Positions 8,276 to 17,313 of a DNA stretch of 64,000 bases are shown here, piece by piece. A model generated the notes under the pieces. That model had not been told where the DNA came from. It searched no databases and was given only the letters and a program-made list of their open reading frames with translations. How positions within the stretch are numbered: the stretch's first letter is position 1; every line of letters starts with the position of its first letter. Source of the stretch: Leptothoe kymatousa TAU-MAC 1615 (GTDB lineage: Bacteria; Cyanobacteriota; Cyanobacteriia; Phormidesmidales; Phormidesmidaceae); NCBI RefSeq assembly GCF_018739865.1, contig NZ_JADOER010000011.1:186001-250000 (forward strand), written 5' to 3'. Position numbers and translations under genes: made by a program.

Positions 8276-8326
8276 GCTGGCATGCAACCATCCGCCATGG
8301 CATTTTCGACACAGCCAACGGGGAAC

Positions 8327-9259
8327 TTAATAACCCCGCTGTTTATCAACCTGGTTCAGCAAAGGTTCCCCAGCTAGCATGCGGCGATAGTTCTCAACAA
8401 TTTGCGTCGCCACCGATGTGGGATCGGTCAAACTGGCAATATGGGGGGTCACCACAATTTTCGGATGGCTCCAAAAAGGATGTCCCTGGGGCAAGGGTTC
8501 CTGGCGAAAGACATCCAAACAAGCCCCGGCAAGATGATTGTTGTTGATTAGGGCGAGTAAATCTGCTTCGACCATGTGGTTGCCTCGCGCCACATTCACC
8601 ACATAGGCGCCCTTGGGCAGCTGCCCAAGGGTTTGAGCATTGAGAATATTTTCTGTCTCGGGGGTGAGCGGCAACAAACACACCAAAATCTCACTAGCCG
8701 CTAAAAAATCAGACAGCTGCTGTTGCCCAACCAAAACGCGAATGTCGGCCAATGTCTTAGGTCGACGCGACCAACCCAGCACTTGAAACCCGACTGCACG
8801 CAACCGCTTGGCCACGGACATTCCAATTTGACCCACCCCCATGACGCCAACGGTAATACGATCTACATTGCGCGGTGCAAGGGGCTGCCATTGCTGCTGT
8901 TGCATGTAATCAGGAAATTGGCGCCCATGGTTCAGCGTGGCGGCTAAAACATAGTCCCCCATCTGGCGCACCAGGGTTGGATCCACCATGCGCACCACGG
9001 GCACATGGACCGGAATCGACGGATCCTGCAACAGGTTATCCACCCCCGCCCCCATGGATGCAATCACTTGGAGGTTAGGGTATTCGGAAAAAATACCCGT
9101 TGGCTGGGCCCACACCAAAGCAAATTTTACCTCTGCCCGATTGCCATCTTCGGGCCATATTCGCAGATCCAACGAAGGGTCAACCGCCATCATCGCGTCG
9201 ACCCAAGGTTCTGAGTATTTGGTTGGGCAGATGAGGCTCAGCGCCATGGCAATAGGCAC
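8327..9259 (-). CDS. NAD(P)-dependent 2-hydroxyacid dehydrogenase (glyoxylate/hydroxypyruvate reductase A type)
   Basis: A 310-residue oxidoreductase that reduces 2-oxoacids such as glyoxylate. The Rossmann motif is GVGQIG (141-146) in VGVMGVGQIGMSVAKRL, followed by GWSRRPK, a basic loop favouring NADP(H). The catalytic set is visible as VARGNHM (Arg), VFRQEPLP (Glu) and TPHIASLT (His). VVRMVDPTLVRQMGDYVLA is typical of the GhrA branch. Translation could also begin at Met5. It probably handles photorespiratory or related oxoacids; the substrate is inferred. Confidence 0.87.
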   Translation of the reverse strand: MPIAMALSLICPTKYSEPWVDAMMAVDPSLDLRIWPEDGNRAEVKFALVWAQPTGIFSEYPNLQVIASMGAGVDNLLQDPSIPVHVPVVRMVDPTLVRQMGDYVLAATLNHGRQFPDYMQQQQWQPLAPRNVDRITVGVMGVGQIGMSVAKRLRAVGFQVLGWSRRPKTLADIRVLVGQQQLSDFLAASEILVCLLPLTPETENILNAQTLGQLPKGAYVVNVARGNHMVEADLLALINNNHLAGACLDVFRQEPLPQGHPFWSHPKIVVTPHIASLTDPTSVATQIVENYRRMLAGEPLLNQVDKQRGY

Positions 9260-9318
9260 CCCCGTAAAACCCGTTGATAGCCTGTCAATAGCCCCTTTTG
9301 GGCATCAGCCCAGAATGG

Positions 9319-10281
9319 CTATAGGGGATTGAGCAAACAAGCCGTTGGAAAAATTAGATATTCCAGGAAAAATAACTTCCACACACACTGGTAAAACTCT
9401 CGATAGCTTAGTTCACCCGTCTCGGTTGGATACAGTTGGCGACCTAAGGTCCAAAAATAGACTAGCGCCAGACCATGGGTGACCATGAGAAAACTCGTGT
9501 TGGCGGCTGGAATGAATATGGCTGTGACAATTAAGCCACTGTAACAAGCCGTTAATAACCACCACACAATGCGGATGTTGTAGCTGACATCTAAGTCGCC
9601 CGCAGACGAGGCATCATCCCACAGGGCTTTTAGCAATGCGATCGCGCCGCTAAAGATCATTATTACCAGGGTCAGCACCCAAATCTGTGGTGGGATCTGG
9701 GCCGTTAGCCCCAGCTGACTGGCGGCATGTAAAAAGATGCCCACATTAACCACCACACCACGCACCAAAAGCTTACACAGTGAGCCAAACACCGGAAAAC
9801 GCTTCAGCTGCAGCGGCGGCAACGAATACATCGACCCAATCACCAAACTGAGCAGAATAGACGCCACTAGGTACACGCTGTTAGACGCCACCGCTAGCAG
9901 CACAGCGGCACTCCCCGCCATCCCCACCAGCATTTTTGCCTGGGCGGCGGAAAACTCCCCCGAGGCGACCGGTAGATAGGGTTTGTGCACACGGTCTACG
10001 GCCACATCCTCAATTTGGTTGAGGCCAACAATGTATAAATTGGCGCAGATACAGGCTAACCAAGTAATCCACAGGCAACTAAGGGCCTGCCATACATCAA
10101 ATGTGCCTGGCACCAGACCTAATGGATGACGGAGCGCCCAGGCCATGGCAAATACCCCGAGCAGGCTCAGACTCGTACCCACCATCGTGTGGGCACGGGA
10201 AAACTTCCAAAAGGCATAGAGCCAGGGAATAGGGCTTTGAATCAGGTTGAGCGATGGAGGGCTAAGTGCAGATTTAGTCAT
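9319..10281 (-). CDS. hpt: Homogentisate phytyltransferase-like UbiA prenyltransferase
   Basis: A 320-residue polytopic membrane protein of the UbiA family. It resembles cyanobacterial homogentisate phytyltransferase (tocopherol synthesis): FWKFSRAHTMVGTSLS at the start, the first Asp-rich motif NQIEDVAVDRVHKPYLP (D92, D96), SLPPLQLKRF, LVRGVVVNVG and a C-terminal FYQCVWKLFFLEYL. The second Asp-rich motif, expected as KDxxDxxGD, reads KALWDDASSAGDLD with a change and an apparent three-residue insertion. Overall similarity supports the family; full catalytic competence is uncertain. It lies 169 bp from the permease gene upstream. Confidence 0.82.
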   Translation of the reverse strand: MTKSALSPPSLNLIQSPIPWLYAFWKFSRAHTMVGTSLSLLGVFAMAWALRHPLGLVPGTFDVWQALSCLWITWLACICANLYIVGLNQIEDVAVDRVHKPYLPVASGEFSAAQAKMLVGMAGSAAVLLAVASNSVYLVASILLSLVIGSMYSLPPLQLKRFPVFGSLCKLLVRGVVVNVGIFLHAASQLGLTAQIPPQIWVLTLVIMIFSGAIALLKALWDDASSAGDLDVSYNIRIVWWLLTACYSGLIVTAIFIPAANTSFLMVTHGLALVYFWTLGRQLYPTETGELSYREFYQCVWKLFFLEYLIFPTACLLNPL

Positions 10282-10450
10282 GGACGTTGCATGGGACCTC
10301 TAACATCACCATGCCGAGTTTTCCTATGGCCGTCAACAGATTCCGAGCATTGTTGAAATGCTTAATAGAACTGCTAAACATTTGTATCGTTCGCACCGAA
10401 ATTTCTCAGATTCCAATGTCCCCTGGGCATTGCCAGATCGGATCACCCGC

Positions 10451-11521
10451 TCACGTGGAACGACCTTTCATCTCATCCACATCCAGCAAACTGACTAATA
10501 CCCCAGCAATGGGAATCGCCAAAAATAGGCCCAGCAGTCCCGCAATCCGCACACCCACAATCAGGGCAAAAAACATCACGACCGGATTAATGTTTAACGA
10601 GTCGCGCATAATGTGGGGTAACAACACATTTTCCTCTACCTGCTGCAACAGAATACAGACCACCACCGACTGCACCGCCAGCCCCACGCCCTGGGACAAA
10701 AGCAACAGCCCCACTAAGCCCACGCCCAAGGTAGCGCCGATGCCGGGAATCAGGTCAAATAAACCGGCAATCACGGCTAAAACCAGCGCGTAGGGAATTT
10801 TTAGCAGTAGAAAAACAACAAAGGTGGAACTGGCGAAAAAGATAGATAACAACAACCTCCCCCAGAAAAAACCTAGAAGATTTTGCTGAATAGTTAGGGT
10901 CAAACGCTGCTGCTGTTCCTCGGGTACAGCTTTCAGGACAAAGCGCCACAGTCGAGGACCGTCCAACATCATAAAAAAGGTAACAACGGCAATTAAAATG
11001 CCGTTAATAAAATTTTCTAGCAGGGTTTGTATCAGCCCTAAGCCTGACCCTAGCAACGTAGTGGCCTGTTGCTGCATTTGTTCCCCTAGGGTCTGTAAAT
11101 CGACCTGGACATCCCACTGACTTAGCATGGATTCAATCTGCTCTATCCAGGGCAGTAGGGAGTTGAGAAAGTCTACACCGTTTTCCAATAGGCTTTGCCC
11201 TTGGGCAACCACAGCGAGGGCGAGGGTAGTCACCACCCCACCCACCAACACCAAGGAGACTAAAAACACCGTGAAAACAGCCATGCTGTGGGGGCAGAAG
11301 CGGCGCAACCACCGCACCGGATAGCCCAGTAAAAACGCCAAAATCGTAGAGATCACAAAAATGACCACTACGATTTCAAAATAGGTCAGCACCTTAATGA
11401 CGGCCCAACCGCTGGCCAAAATCAGTAAGAAACGCACCAGGGTGGAGTTGTCTAACTGGGCAAAAAGCGTCTGTAACTTTGCCAGCGAGGGTGAGGCCGG
11501 GGGGTTAGATCGGGGAGCCAC
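10451..11521 (-). CDS. AI-2E family transporter (PerM-like permease)
   Basis: A 356-residue protein with about eight hydrophobic segments, an amphipathic periplasmic region near 90-150 and the conserved stretch LAVIAGLFDLIPGIGATLG near 245-263. These are features of the AI-2E/PerM exporter family; real substrates are poorly defined. The start is a GTG at 11521, overlapping the end of the DUF2288 gene by 17 bp, which implies translational coupling. It is the last gene of the run reading from plsX. Confidence 0.88.
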   Translation of the reverse strand: MAPRSNPPASPSLAKLQTLFAQLDNSTLVRFLLILASGWAVIKVLTYFEIVVVIFVISTILAFLLGYPVRWLRRFCPHSMAVFTVFLVSLVLVGGVVTTLALAVVAQGQSLLENGVDFLNSLLPWIEQIESMLSQWDVQVDLQTLGEQMQQQATTLLGSGLGLIQTLLENFINGILIAVVTFFMMLDGPRLWRFVLKAVPEEQQQRLTLTIQQNLLGFFWGRLLLSIFFASSTFVVFLLLKIPYALVLAVIAGLFDLIPGIGATLGVGLVGLLLLSQGVGLAVQSVVVCILLQQVEENVLLPHIMRDSLNINPVVMFFALIVGVRIAGLLGLFLAIPIAGVLVSLLDVDEMKGRST

Positions 11522-11828
11522 TGTCCGCTGATGCTAAAATTTCTTGCACCAATACATAGGGTTGGACAATGAGCGACTGGAGCTGATTTGTAGGCCCCGA
11601 TATGCCCCAGGCATCTAACTGCTCTCGGGTAGGCTTAGTAATGAGTTGTTCACCAATCCATCGCTGCACAGACTGCACATTGTCGTTGGTCAGTGCCACC
11701 CCCACATCGACTAAATCTAGATGTGGATCGACAAATACAACCGCATCACGAGCAATGTGGGGCTTTAGCCAATTCCAGTGGGTTGGCCCCACCATATCGG
11801 TCAACTCTTTTCTGAGATCTTGGGTCAT
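11505..11828 (-). CDS. DUF2288 domain protein
   Basis: A 107-residue soluble protein. The pattern HWNWLKPHIARDAVVFVDPHLDLVDVGVALTNDN..VQRWI and the C-terminal SLIVQPYVLVQEIL match DUF2288, a small family found mainly in cyanobacteria and gammaproteobacteria, with no known function. It lies 65 bp downstream of plsC and overlaps the permease gene. Confidence 0.82.
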   Translation of the reverse strand: MTQDLRKELTDMVGPTHWNWLKPHIARDAVVFVDPHLDLVDVGVALTNDNVQSVQRWIGEQLITKPTREQLDAWGISGPTNQLQSLIVQPYVLVQEILASADSGSPI

Positions 11829-11893
11829 ATTGTTGCTCCGCTGGACAGGGGTGAAGATATCACTCCGAATAGAGAATTATTGTAACCGTTGTA

Positions 11894-12550
11894 TCAGCGT
11901 CCCAAGTCGAGCATCGAGTGAATGCGATCGCAACAATACTCAGTCACCGCCATCAGTTGTTCCTTATCTTTGCTAGAGCTAGGGGGCTCAATGGGTTGCC
12001 CCACGCGCACAGTAATTGGCAACGGTTTGGGGAATTTGGCCCCGCGAGGCAAAATGCGATGGGTCCCCCACAAACTCACCGGCACCAATGGCACCTGGGC
12101 CTTCGCCGCAATCATCGCCGCCCCTAGTTTCGGTTCTGAAATGCGCCCATCGTGCGTGCGCGTGCCCTGCAGAAATACGCCCACGGCCCACCCCTGATCG
12201 AGTTGACCTAGGGCAGCGCGAATAGCGCCGCGAGCAGAGCCCCCCCGCTGCACCGGGTAGGCACCATATAAGCGAATCGCGGGAGCTAACACTGGCACCT
12301 TAAACAGCTCTTGTTTGGCCATATAAGAGACCGGCCGCCGCACACAAGATGAAACGATGGGCGGGTCAAAATCACTGGCATGATTGGCCACAACCAACAC
12401 CGGCCCCGATGTGGGCATATTTTCAGCCCCATGAATACGACCGCGAAAGTATCCACGAAACACCGTATTCACCACGGACCACTTAAAGAGGTGGTATAGG
12501 GCAAGACTAACTTTAGACTCGCGCTGTTGCCGGTCCACAGGAACCACCAT
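11894..12550 (-). CDS. plsC: 1-acyl-sn-glycerol-3-phosphate acyltransferase
   Basis: A 218-residue membrane-associated acyltransferase that adds the second acyl chain to lysophosphatidate. The catalytic HX4D motif is NHASDFD (H57, D62). The glycerol-phosphate-binding motif appears as FLQGTRTHDGR, where the usual EGTRS glutamate is replaced by Gln. PLVPVSLWG is motif IV. It directly follows fabD with no gap (stop and start adjacent), placing phosphatidate synthesis and fatty-acid initiation in one unit with fabH and plsX. Confidence 0.9.
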   Translation of the reverse strand: MVVPVDRQQRESKVSLALYHLFKWSVVNTVFRGYFRGRIHGAENMPTSGPVLVVANHASDFDPPIVSSCVRRPVSYMAKQELFKVPVLAPAIRLYGAYPVQRGGSARGAIRAALGQLDQGWAVGVFLQGTRTHDGRISEPKLGAAMIAAKAQVPLVPVSLWGTHRILPRGAKFPKPLPITVRVGQPIEPPSSSKDKEQLMAVTEYCCDRIHSMLDLGR

Positions 12551-13462
12551 CTAAACCGTAGGCTGGGCCAAAAGACTACTGGTAACAGCCTCTGCCTGCT
12601 CCAATGTGCCTACATTATTGAGCCTTAAGCTCCGGCAGGTGCGTTTGATTAAACCGGTTAAAACCTTCCCCGGCCCCACTTCCACCACAGCTTCCACCGC
12701 CTGCTCTGGTAAAGCTAGGGAAATTTCGCGCCAGCGCACGGTGCCCGTCATCTGGCCCATGAGTCGCTGTTTCAACACCTCGCCGTCCACGCTGAGCTCC
12801 GGATCCACATTGGACATTACTGGCACAGTTGCCGTTTTGAAGGGCACACCAGACAAGATTTGATCAAACTCTCGGGCGGCCGGAGACATCAACGGAGAAT
12901 GAAACGCACCGCTGACGTTGAGCTTGACGGCCCGCTTAGTTTTAATGCCAGCCATTACGGCTTCTACGGCATCTGGGGTACCTGAAATCACAACCTGACC
13001 GGGATTATTATCATTGGCCAGCACCACGCCTTCCATGGCCGCTAATTTGGCATCCAGCTCATCTCGGTCAAACCCCATGAGGGCAGCCATCGCGCCATCT
13101 TCGGCCTGGGACATGAGCTCAGCGCGACGTTTGACCAACCGCAAGCCCGCTATAAAATCGAATACCCCAGCGGTGTAGAGGGCCGAATATTCTCCTAGGC
13201 TATGGCCCGCCACCACATCTGGCTGAAGACCTCGAGATTTCAGTAAATCGGCCAAAATACACTCAACGACGTAGAGGCAGGGCTGAGTGTATAGGGTTTT
13301 ACCCAGCTGAGCATCATCACTTTGGCACAGGTCTAAAATCGACCAGCCTAAAATATCGTCAGCCTGGGAAAATTTATCCTTGGCAACGGCCGCTAAATCA
13401 GCACCCATCCCAATTGCCTGAGAACCTTGCCCAGGAAACACCCACACCGTCTTCTTCGTCAT
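12551..13462 (-). CDS. fabD: Malonyl-CoA:ACP transacylase
   Basis: A 303-residue cytoplasmic enzyme that loads malonyl groups onto acyl carrier protein. It carries GQGSQ (11-15), the nucleophile elbow GHSLGEYSA (S88), an arginine at ~112 that binds the malonyl carboxylate, and the catalytic histidine in SGAFHSPLM (H188). It lies between fabH and plsC in a minus-strand lipid cluster, with 112 bp to fabH. Confidence 0.95.
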   Translation of the reverse strand: MTKKTVWVFPGQGSQAIGMGADLAAVAKDKFSQADDILGWSILDLCQSDDAQLGKTLYTQPCLYVVECILADLLKSRGLQPDVVAGHSLGEYSALYTAGVFDFIAGLRLVKRRAELMSQAEDGAMAALMGFDRDELDAKLAAMEGVVLANDNNPGQVVISGTPDAVEAVMAGIKTKRAVKLNVSGAFHSPLMSPAAREFDQILSGVPFKTATVPVMSNVDPELSVDGEVLKQRLMGQMTGTVRWREISLALPEQAVEAVVEVGPGKVLTGLIKRTCRSLRLNNVGTLEQAEAVTSSLLAQPTV

Positions 13463-13574
13463 TGTTAATACTTAATTAATCTATTGCTACTGTCTCAGTA
13501 AATGCCGCATTAGAAAAGGGCCTTGTGATCACATCAGCGGGCTAATACGCACTGAACCAGAGGTATACCAGGGG

Positions 13575-14573
13575 CTACAGCCCCCACTCCAATAGCGCCG
13601 CACCCCAGGTTAAACCGGCACCAAACCCCGACATGGCAATTTTGTGGCCGGGCTGTACTTTGCCTGAGCGCACCCATTCATCTAACGCGATGGGAATAGA
13701 CGCCGCAGAGGTATTGCCGTGCTTAGCCATATTGCTCACCATCCGATCAGCAGGCAGCTTTAGGCGTTTGGCTACCGCATCTAGGATGCGCTGGTTGGCC
13801 TGGTGCAAAATCAGCCAGTCAATATCGCTGGCCGACAACCCAGCGTGGAATAGGGTTTTCCCTAAGACTTCTGGCACGCGACTAACGGCAAAACGATAGA
13901 CCTCACGACCATTCATGGTGATGGCGGTAAAGCTCCCCTTTTGAGACGCGATGTCGTCAACTAAAGGCAATGAATTGGGGGTATAGGCCAAATTTAAGCA
14001 GCCATTCATGGTGCCATTACTGTGCATTTCAAAGCCCAGTAGCCGGTCGCGATCGCAGGCCTGCATGACGACAGCACCGGCCCCGTCGCCAAATAAAACA
14101 CAGGTCGTCCGATCGTCCCAATCAACCCAGCGACTGAGCAGATCAGCGCCAATCACCAGCACATTTTCGTATGCGCCAGTACGAATAAACTGGGCAGCGG
14201 TTACCACACCAAACACAAACCCGGAGCAGGCAGCCGTTAAATCAAAGGCCACCGCCTTAGTTGCCCCAATGGCAGCTTGCACCTGGCAGGCCGTACCAAA
14301 CAAATCATCAGGGGTCGATGTCGCCAAGATAATCAAATCAATCGCATCCGGGGTCATGTTTGCCGCTGCGATCGCAGATTCCGCTGCCTGGGCGGCAAGC
14401 GATGCGAGGGACTCGTCACCGTTGGCAACATGGCGCTGGCGAATACCTGTGCGGGTAGAAATCCACTCATCGGAGGTATCTACCATGCGGCTGAGCATTT
14501 CATTGCTCAGCACTGTTTTCACCTGAGCGCTACCGCTACCAACAAAGGCCACACCGGCCCCACCATTTGTCAT
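13575..14573 (-). CDS. fabH: Beta-ketoacyl-ACP synthase III
   Basis: A 332-residue condensing enzyme that joins acetyl-CoA with malonyl-ACP to begin fatty acid synthesis. The triad is complete: C116 in TAACSGFVFG, H257 in LILHQANQRI and N287 in KHGNTSAASIP. The start MTNGGAGVAFVGSGSAQ fits the family. It lies 6 bp downstream of plsX, the classic plsX-fabH-fabD order. Confidence 0.96.
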   Translation of the reverse strand: MTNGGAGVAFVGSGSAQVKTVLSNEMLSRMVDTSDEWISTRTGIRQRHVANGDESLASLAAQAAESAIAAANMTPDAIDLIILATSTPDDLFGTACQVQAAIGATKAVAFDLTAACSGFVFGVVTAAQFIRTGAYENVLVIGADLLSRWVDWDDRTTCVLFGDGAGAVVMQACDRDRLLGFEMHSNGTMNGCLNLAYTPNSLPLVDDIASQKGSFTAITMNGREVYRFAVSRVPEVLGKTLFHAGLSASDIDWLILHQANQRILDAVAKRLKLPADRMVSNMAKHGNTSAASIPIALDEWVRSGKVQPGHKIAMSGFGAGLTWGAALLEWGL

Positions 14574-14579
14574 TACCGT

Positions 14580-15614
14580 TTAATCTCCGTTGGTCACTGA
14601 TGCAGTAACCTGCTGGTACTGCCCCTGAATATGGCCGATCACACCGTTATCCACGGCCTCTTTGGAAAGACGAATTGCATTAAAAATGGATGGAGCATTA
14701 GAGCTACCGTGGCTAATCACAGCCACACCATTCACCCCTAACAGCAAAGCTCCACCATGTTCAGCATGATCAAGACGCTGCTTAATTCGCTTCAGATTGC
14801 CCTTCAGCAAGAGCACCCCTAGCTTTCCTAAAATACCGCGTGGCAGCTCCTCTTTGAGGATATTGACCGCAAGTTCACCGACGGCCTCAGCAAACTTGAG
14901 TAGGACGTTACCGACAAATCCATCACACACAATGACGTCAAAATTGCCAGAGAGCACATCACGCCCCTCAGCATTACCAACAAAATTAATTGCCGTAGAT
15001 TCGCTCAGAGCTTGATGAACCTGAACTGCCAAATCATTACCCTTACTGGGCTCCTCACCAATATTGAGCAAGCCCACCCGGGGATTTGTCGCCCCAAAGG
15101 CATATTCAGAGTAAACACTACCCATGAGCGCAAACTGCTCTAAAAACTTAGGACGGCAGTCAACGTTCGCCCCCACATCCAGCACTAGAACAGGCTTACC
15201 ACTCACCACCGTGGGAAAAACAGCACCAATGGCAGGACGGTCAATGCCCTTAATCCGTCCCATACGCAACAAAGCCGCCGCCATAGCTGCCCCGGAGTGC
15301 CCCGCCGACACCACGGCATCAGCCCGCCCTTCACGCACCATACTCATAGCCACGTTAATGGAGGCCTTAGGCTTACGCCGCAGGGCACTCAGTGGCTCTT
15401 CATGCATTTCAATTGTCCCCTCAGCAGGGATAATTTCGATTCGCCTTAAGCTTTCAGTATCAGCAACAGACGCCCTGATTTGATCAGGATCGCCAACAAG
15501 CAAGATTTCAACATCTAGCTCTTCCTTTGCCCTAATAGCTCCAGCAACGATTTCGGCAGGTGCATAATCGCCCCCCATTGCATCAACTGCGATCCGCGCT
15601 TGAGTTAAGCCCAT
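14580..15614 (-). CDS. plsX: Phosphate acyltransferase PlsX
   Basis: A 344-residue enzyme that makes acyl-phosphate from acyl-ACP for phospholipid synthesis. Family marks are IAVDAMGGDYAPAEIVAGA at the N-terminus, VSAGHSGAAMAAAL, VLDVGANVDCRP, GNVLLKFAEAVGE and HGGALLLGVNGVAVISHGSS. It is the first gene of the plsX-fabH-fabD-plsC run; a promoter should lie in the spacer to rpaB. Confidence 0.96.
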   Translation of the reverse strand: MGLTQARIAVDAMGGDYAPAEIVAGAIRAKEELDVEILLVGDPDQIRASVADTESLRRIEIIPAEGTIEMHEEPLSALRRKPKASINVAMSMVREGRADAVVSAGHSGAAMAAALLRMGRIKGIDRPAIGAVFPTVVSGKPVLVLDVGANVDCRPKFLEQFALMGSVYSEYAFGATNPRVGLLNIGEEPSKGNDLAVQVHQALSESTAINFVGNAEGRDVLSGNFDVIVCDGFVGNVLLKFAEAVGELAVNILKEELPRGILGKLGVLLLKGNLKRIKQRLDHAEHGGALLLGVNGVAVISHGSSNAPSIFNAIRLSKEAVDNGVIGHIQGQYQQVTASVTNGD

Positions 15615-15844
15615 CGAATTGAATCTATAGAAACTTTAAGAAATTCTATCAGACTGAAACCGAGTGAAAATTTACAACCTCAGTTTTCTGATAAAAGCCT
15701 ATTGTAAGCTTTCAAATAGTCCAGTATTTCCACAAGCGTCCGATGTGTGGCTCGATACAAAGGATATAAACAGCCAAATAACCAGGTAAAAAGCCCGTAA
15801 TCCCAACTCAAAATTCAGCAGGCCCGGCTCAAAAAAATTAGTTC

Positions 15845-15876
15845 CCTAGGGGCATTTCTTGGGGGATGCCCCTAGG
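15845..15876 (-). terminator. Probable terminator hairpin downstream of rpaB
   Basis: CCTAGGGGCAT (15845-15855) and ATGCCCCTAGG (15866-15876) form a perfect 11-bp stem with a 10-nt loop. Reading on the minus strand, the stem is followed after ~7 nt by a seven-T run, which fits a terminator for the rpaB transcript, although it is about 290 bp past the stop codon. Confidence 0.5.
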
Positions 15877-15944
15877 AATTGAGGACTATTAGGCCGCTAT
15901 CAATCAGTTTTTTACATAGCTAAGCTATAAAACCTTAATCACCC

Positions 15945-16025
15945 CACCATTTAGGAGCTACAGATCAGCTCACAGGCACAACCACCAACGGCCTCACCAT
16001 TCAGGAGCTATAGATCAACTCACAG
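15945..16025. repeat. 31-bp direct repeat, two copies, 50-bp period
   Basis: Copies at 15945-15975 and 15995-16025 both begin CACCATT and contain AGGAGCTA, then AGATCA and CTCACAG, differing at three positions. Between them are 19 unique bases. The AGGAG core is not placed before any start codon, so these are not ribosome sites. Confidence 0.65.
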
Positions 16026-16162
16026 ACCAACACCAGAGCTAATAAACCCAGCTTAGTGACCAAAAAAATTTCGCCCACCCTGTGCCCCAAACCATGGGGC
16101 AGACAAAAGCTATAGCAACCAGCAGCGGCTAAAAAAAGATGACGCTATCAGCCTACGGATGA

Positions 16163-16891
16163 CTACTCTTCACCCGGCTCAACAATTCGCTGGAACAAAT
16201 AGCCCGTTCCCCGCGCGGTCAAAATCAACTCAGGGTTACTCGGATCGTCCTCTAACTTAGCCCGCAGTCTGGAAATATGAACATCCACAACCCGAGTATC
16301 CACATGACGCTCGGGAGTATATCCCCAAACCTCTTGAAGAATTTCAGACCGAGAAAAGGGCTCACCGGAACGGCTAACCAACAGCTCTAGCAGGCTAAAC
16401 TCCATGCCCGTCAGCCGAATGCGCTCGTCGCCTTTGTAGACCTGACGCTTGTTGGTATCGATGCGAATATTATTGATGGTGATCACACCGGAACTGGGGA
16501 TACCAGACGTTCCAGTCTTTTCAACACGGCGCAGCACAGAACGAATACGCGCCTCTAGCTCCTTAGGGGAGAAGGGCTTGACCACATAATCATCTGCACC
16601 TAGCTCTAGGCCGGTAATGCGATCGGCCACATCGCCCAGGGCGGTCAGCATAATGATAGGAATATCAGACTCTTTGCGTAACTCTTGGCAAACGCCGTAG
16701 CCATCGAGCTTAGGCATCATGACATCCAACACCACTAGGTCAGGAATCTCATGGCGGAACGTATCTAAAGCCTCTTCGCCATCCGCCGCAGTCACAACGT
16801 CATACCCGATCATCGAAAGGCGAGTTTCCAGAATCCGACGAATGCTAGCTTCGTCATCGACGACTAAGATTTTCTCTTTTACGCTTTCCAA
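16163..16891 (-). CDS. rpaB: OmpR-family response regulator RpaB
   Basis: A 242-residue response regulator. The receiver domain (1-125) has the acidic pair D12-D13, the phospho-acceptor D56 (VVLDVMMP) and the conserved K of VVKPFSP. The C-terminal winged-helix domain (~138-235) contains RHVDTRVVDVHISRLRAKLEDDP and ARGTGYLFQRI. This matches RpaB (Ycf27), which under the histidine kinase NblS represses high-light genes and tunes photosystem and phycobilisome expression. hli and phycobilisome genes, likely targets, lie in this same window. Confidence 0.92.
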   Translation of the reverse strand: MESVKEKILVVDDEASIRRILETRLSMIGYDVVTAADGEEALDTFRHEIPDLVVLDVMMPKLDGYGVCQELRKESDIPIIMLTALGDVADRITGLELGADDYVVKPFSPKELEARIRSVLRRVEKTGTSGIPSSGVITINNIRIDTNKRQVYKGDERIRLTGMEFSLLELLVSRSGEPFSRSEILQEVWGYTPERHVDTRVVDVHISRLRAKLEDDPSNPELILTARGTGYLFQRIVEPGEE

Positions 16892-17313
16892 AGTTTCTTG
16901 AACTCCTACATAACGGTGACGGCAGAAGATTTCGACCGTTTAGAGAGAGCGAATGACGCCCTTCTTCTGTAAAAAACCAACAACATCGCCACTGTAAGCG
17001 CCTCAAGCAAAAGCCTGATTTTCAGGGATAACAGGGCTCGTTATCAAAGCTTTATTAGAAATCTTTTTAAGATAACTAACATTGTATTGCTTTTTTGGGG
17101 CTATGAGCTTTTATATCCAAGGTTTTCAACGTTTCTTAAGGTTGTTCTTCACCGATCAAAATTTGTAGAGTATCTTATCGGTATTTTTTTTATTAACAAA
17201 CCCTGCACAGATTTCCTTAAAGTTGTGCAGGGTTTTATCGGTCTAGGCACACCTATCGAAACCGTTGCCAAAGACTACCATAGGTATATAGTTCATTTGT
17301 TTTACTTCCAGGC
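16892..17313. other. Divergent rpaB-radA intergenic region
   Basis: About 420 bp holding promoters in both directions. A terminator-like hairpin at 17199-17236 lies ahead of radA. I did not find a convincing paired HLR1 motif by eye, and no coding frame is supported. Confidence 0.5.
17199..17236 (+). terminator. Terminator-like hairpin upstream of radA
   Basis: AACCCTGCACA (17199-17209) pairs exactly with TGTGCAGGGTT (17224-17234), followed by T residues. It stands ~80 bp ahead of radA in a divergent spacer, where no upstream gene on the plus strand needs ending. It is either an attenuator in the radA leader or the end of a short untranslated RNA. Confidence 0.6.

Larger units (their letters stand above)
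7880..8326. other. Gene-free region with EcoRI-type repeats and hairpins
   Basis: About 450 bp with no coding potential. It holds two copies of a GGAATTCGGAATT-like motif (7928-7941 and 7967-7980), a perfect 8-bp hairpin CGAAAGTC/GACTTTCG (7979-8002) and the word CGCCCCTGGC (8001-8010), also found near 55711. A terminator for the dehydrogenase gene is at its right end. Confidence 0.6.
15615..16162. other. Gene-free region between plsX and rpaB
   Basis: About 550 bp, no gene. It holds the plsX promoter region, a long hairpin at 15845-15876 and a pair of 31-bp direct repeats spaced 50 bp apart at 15945-16025. Confidence 0.55.
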
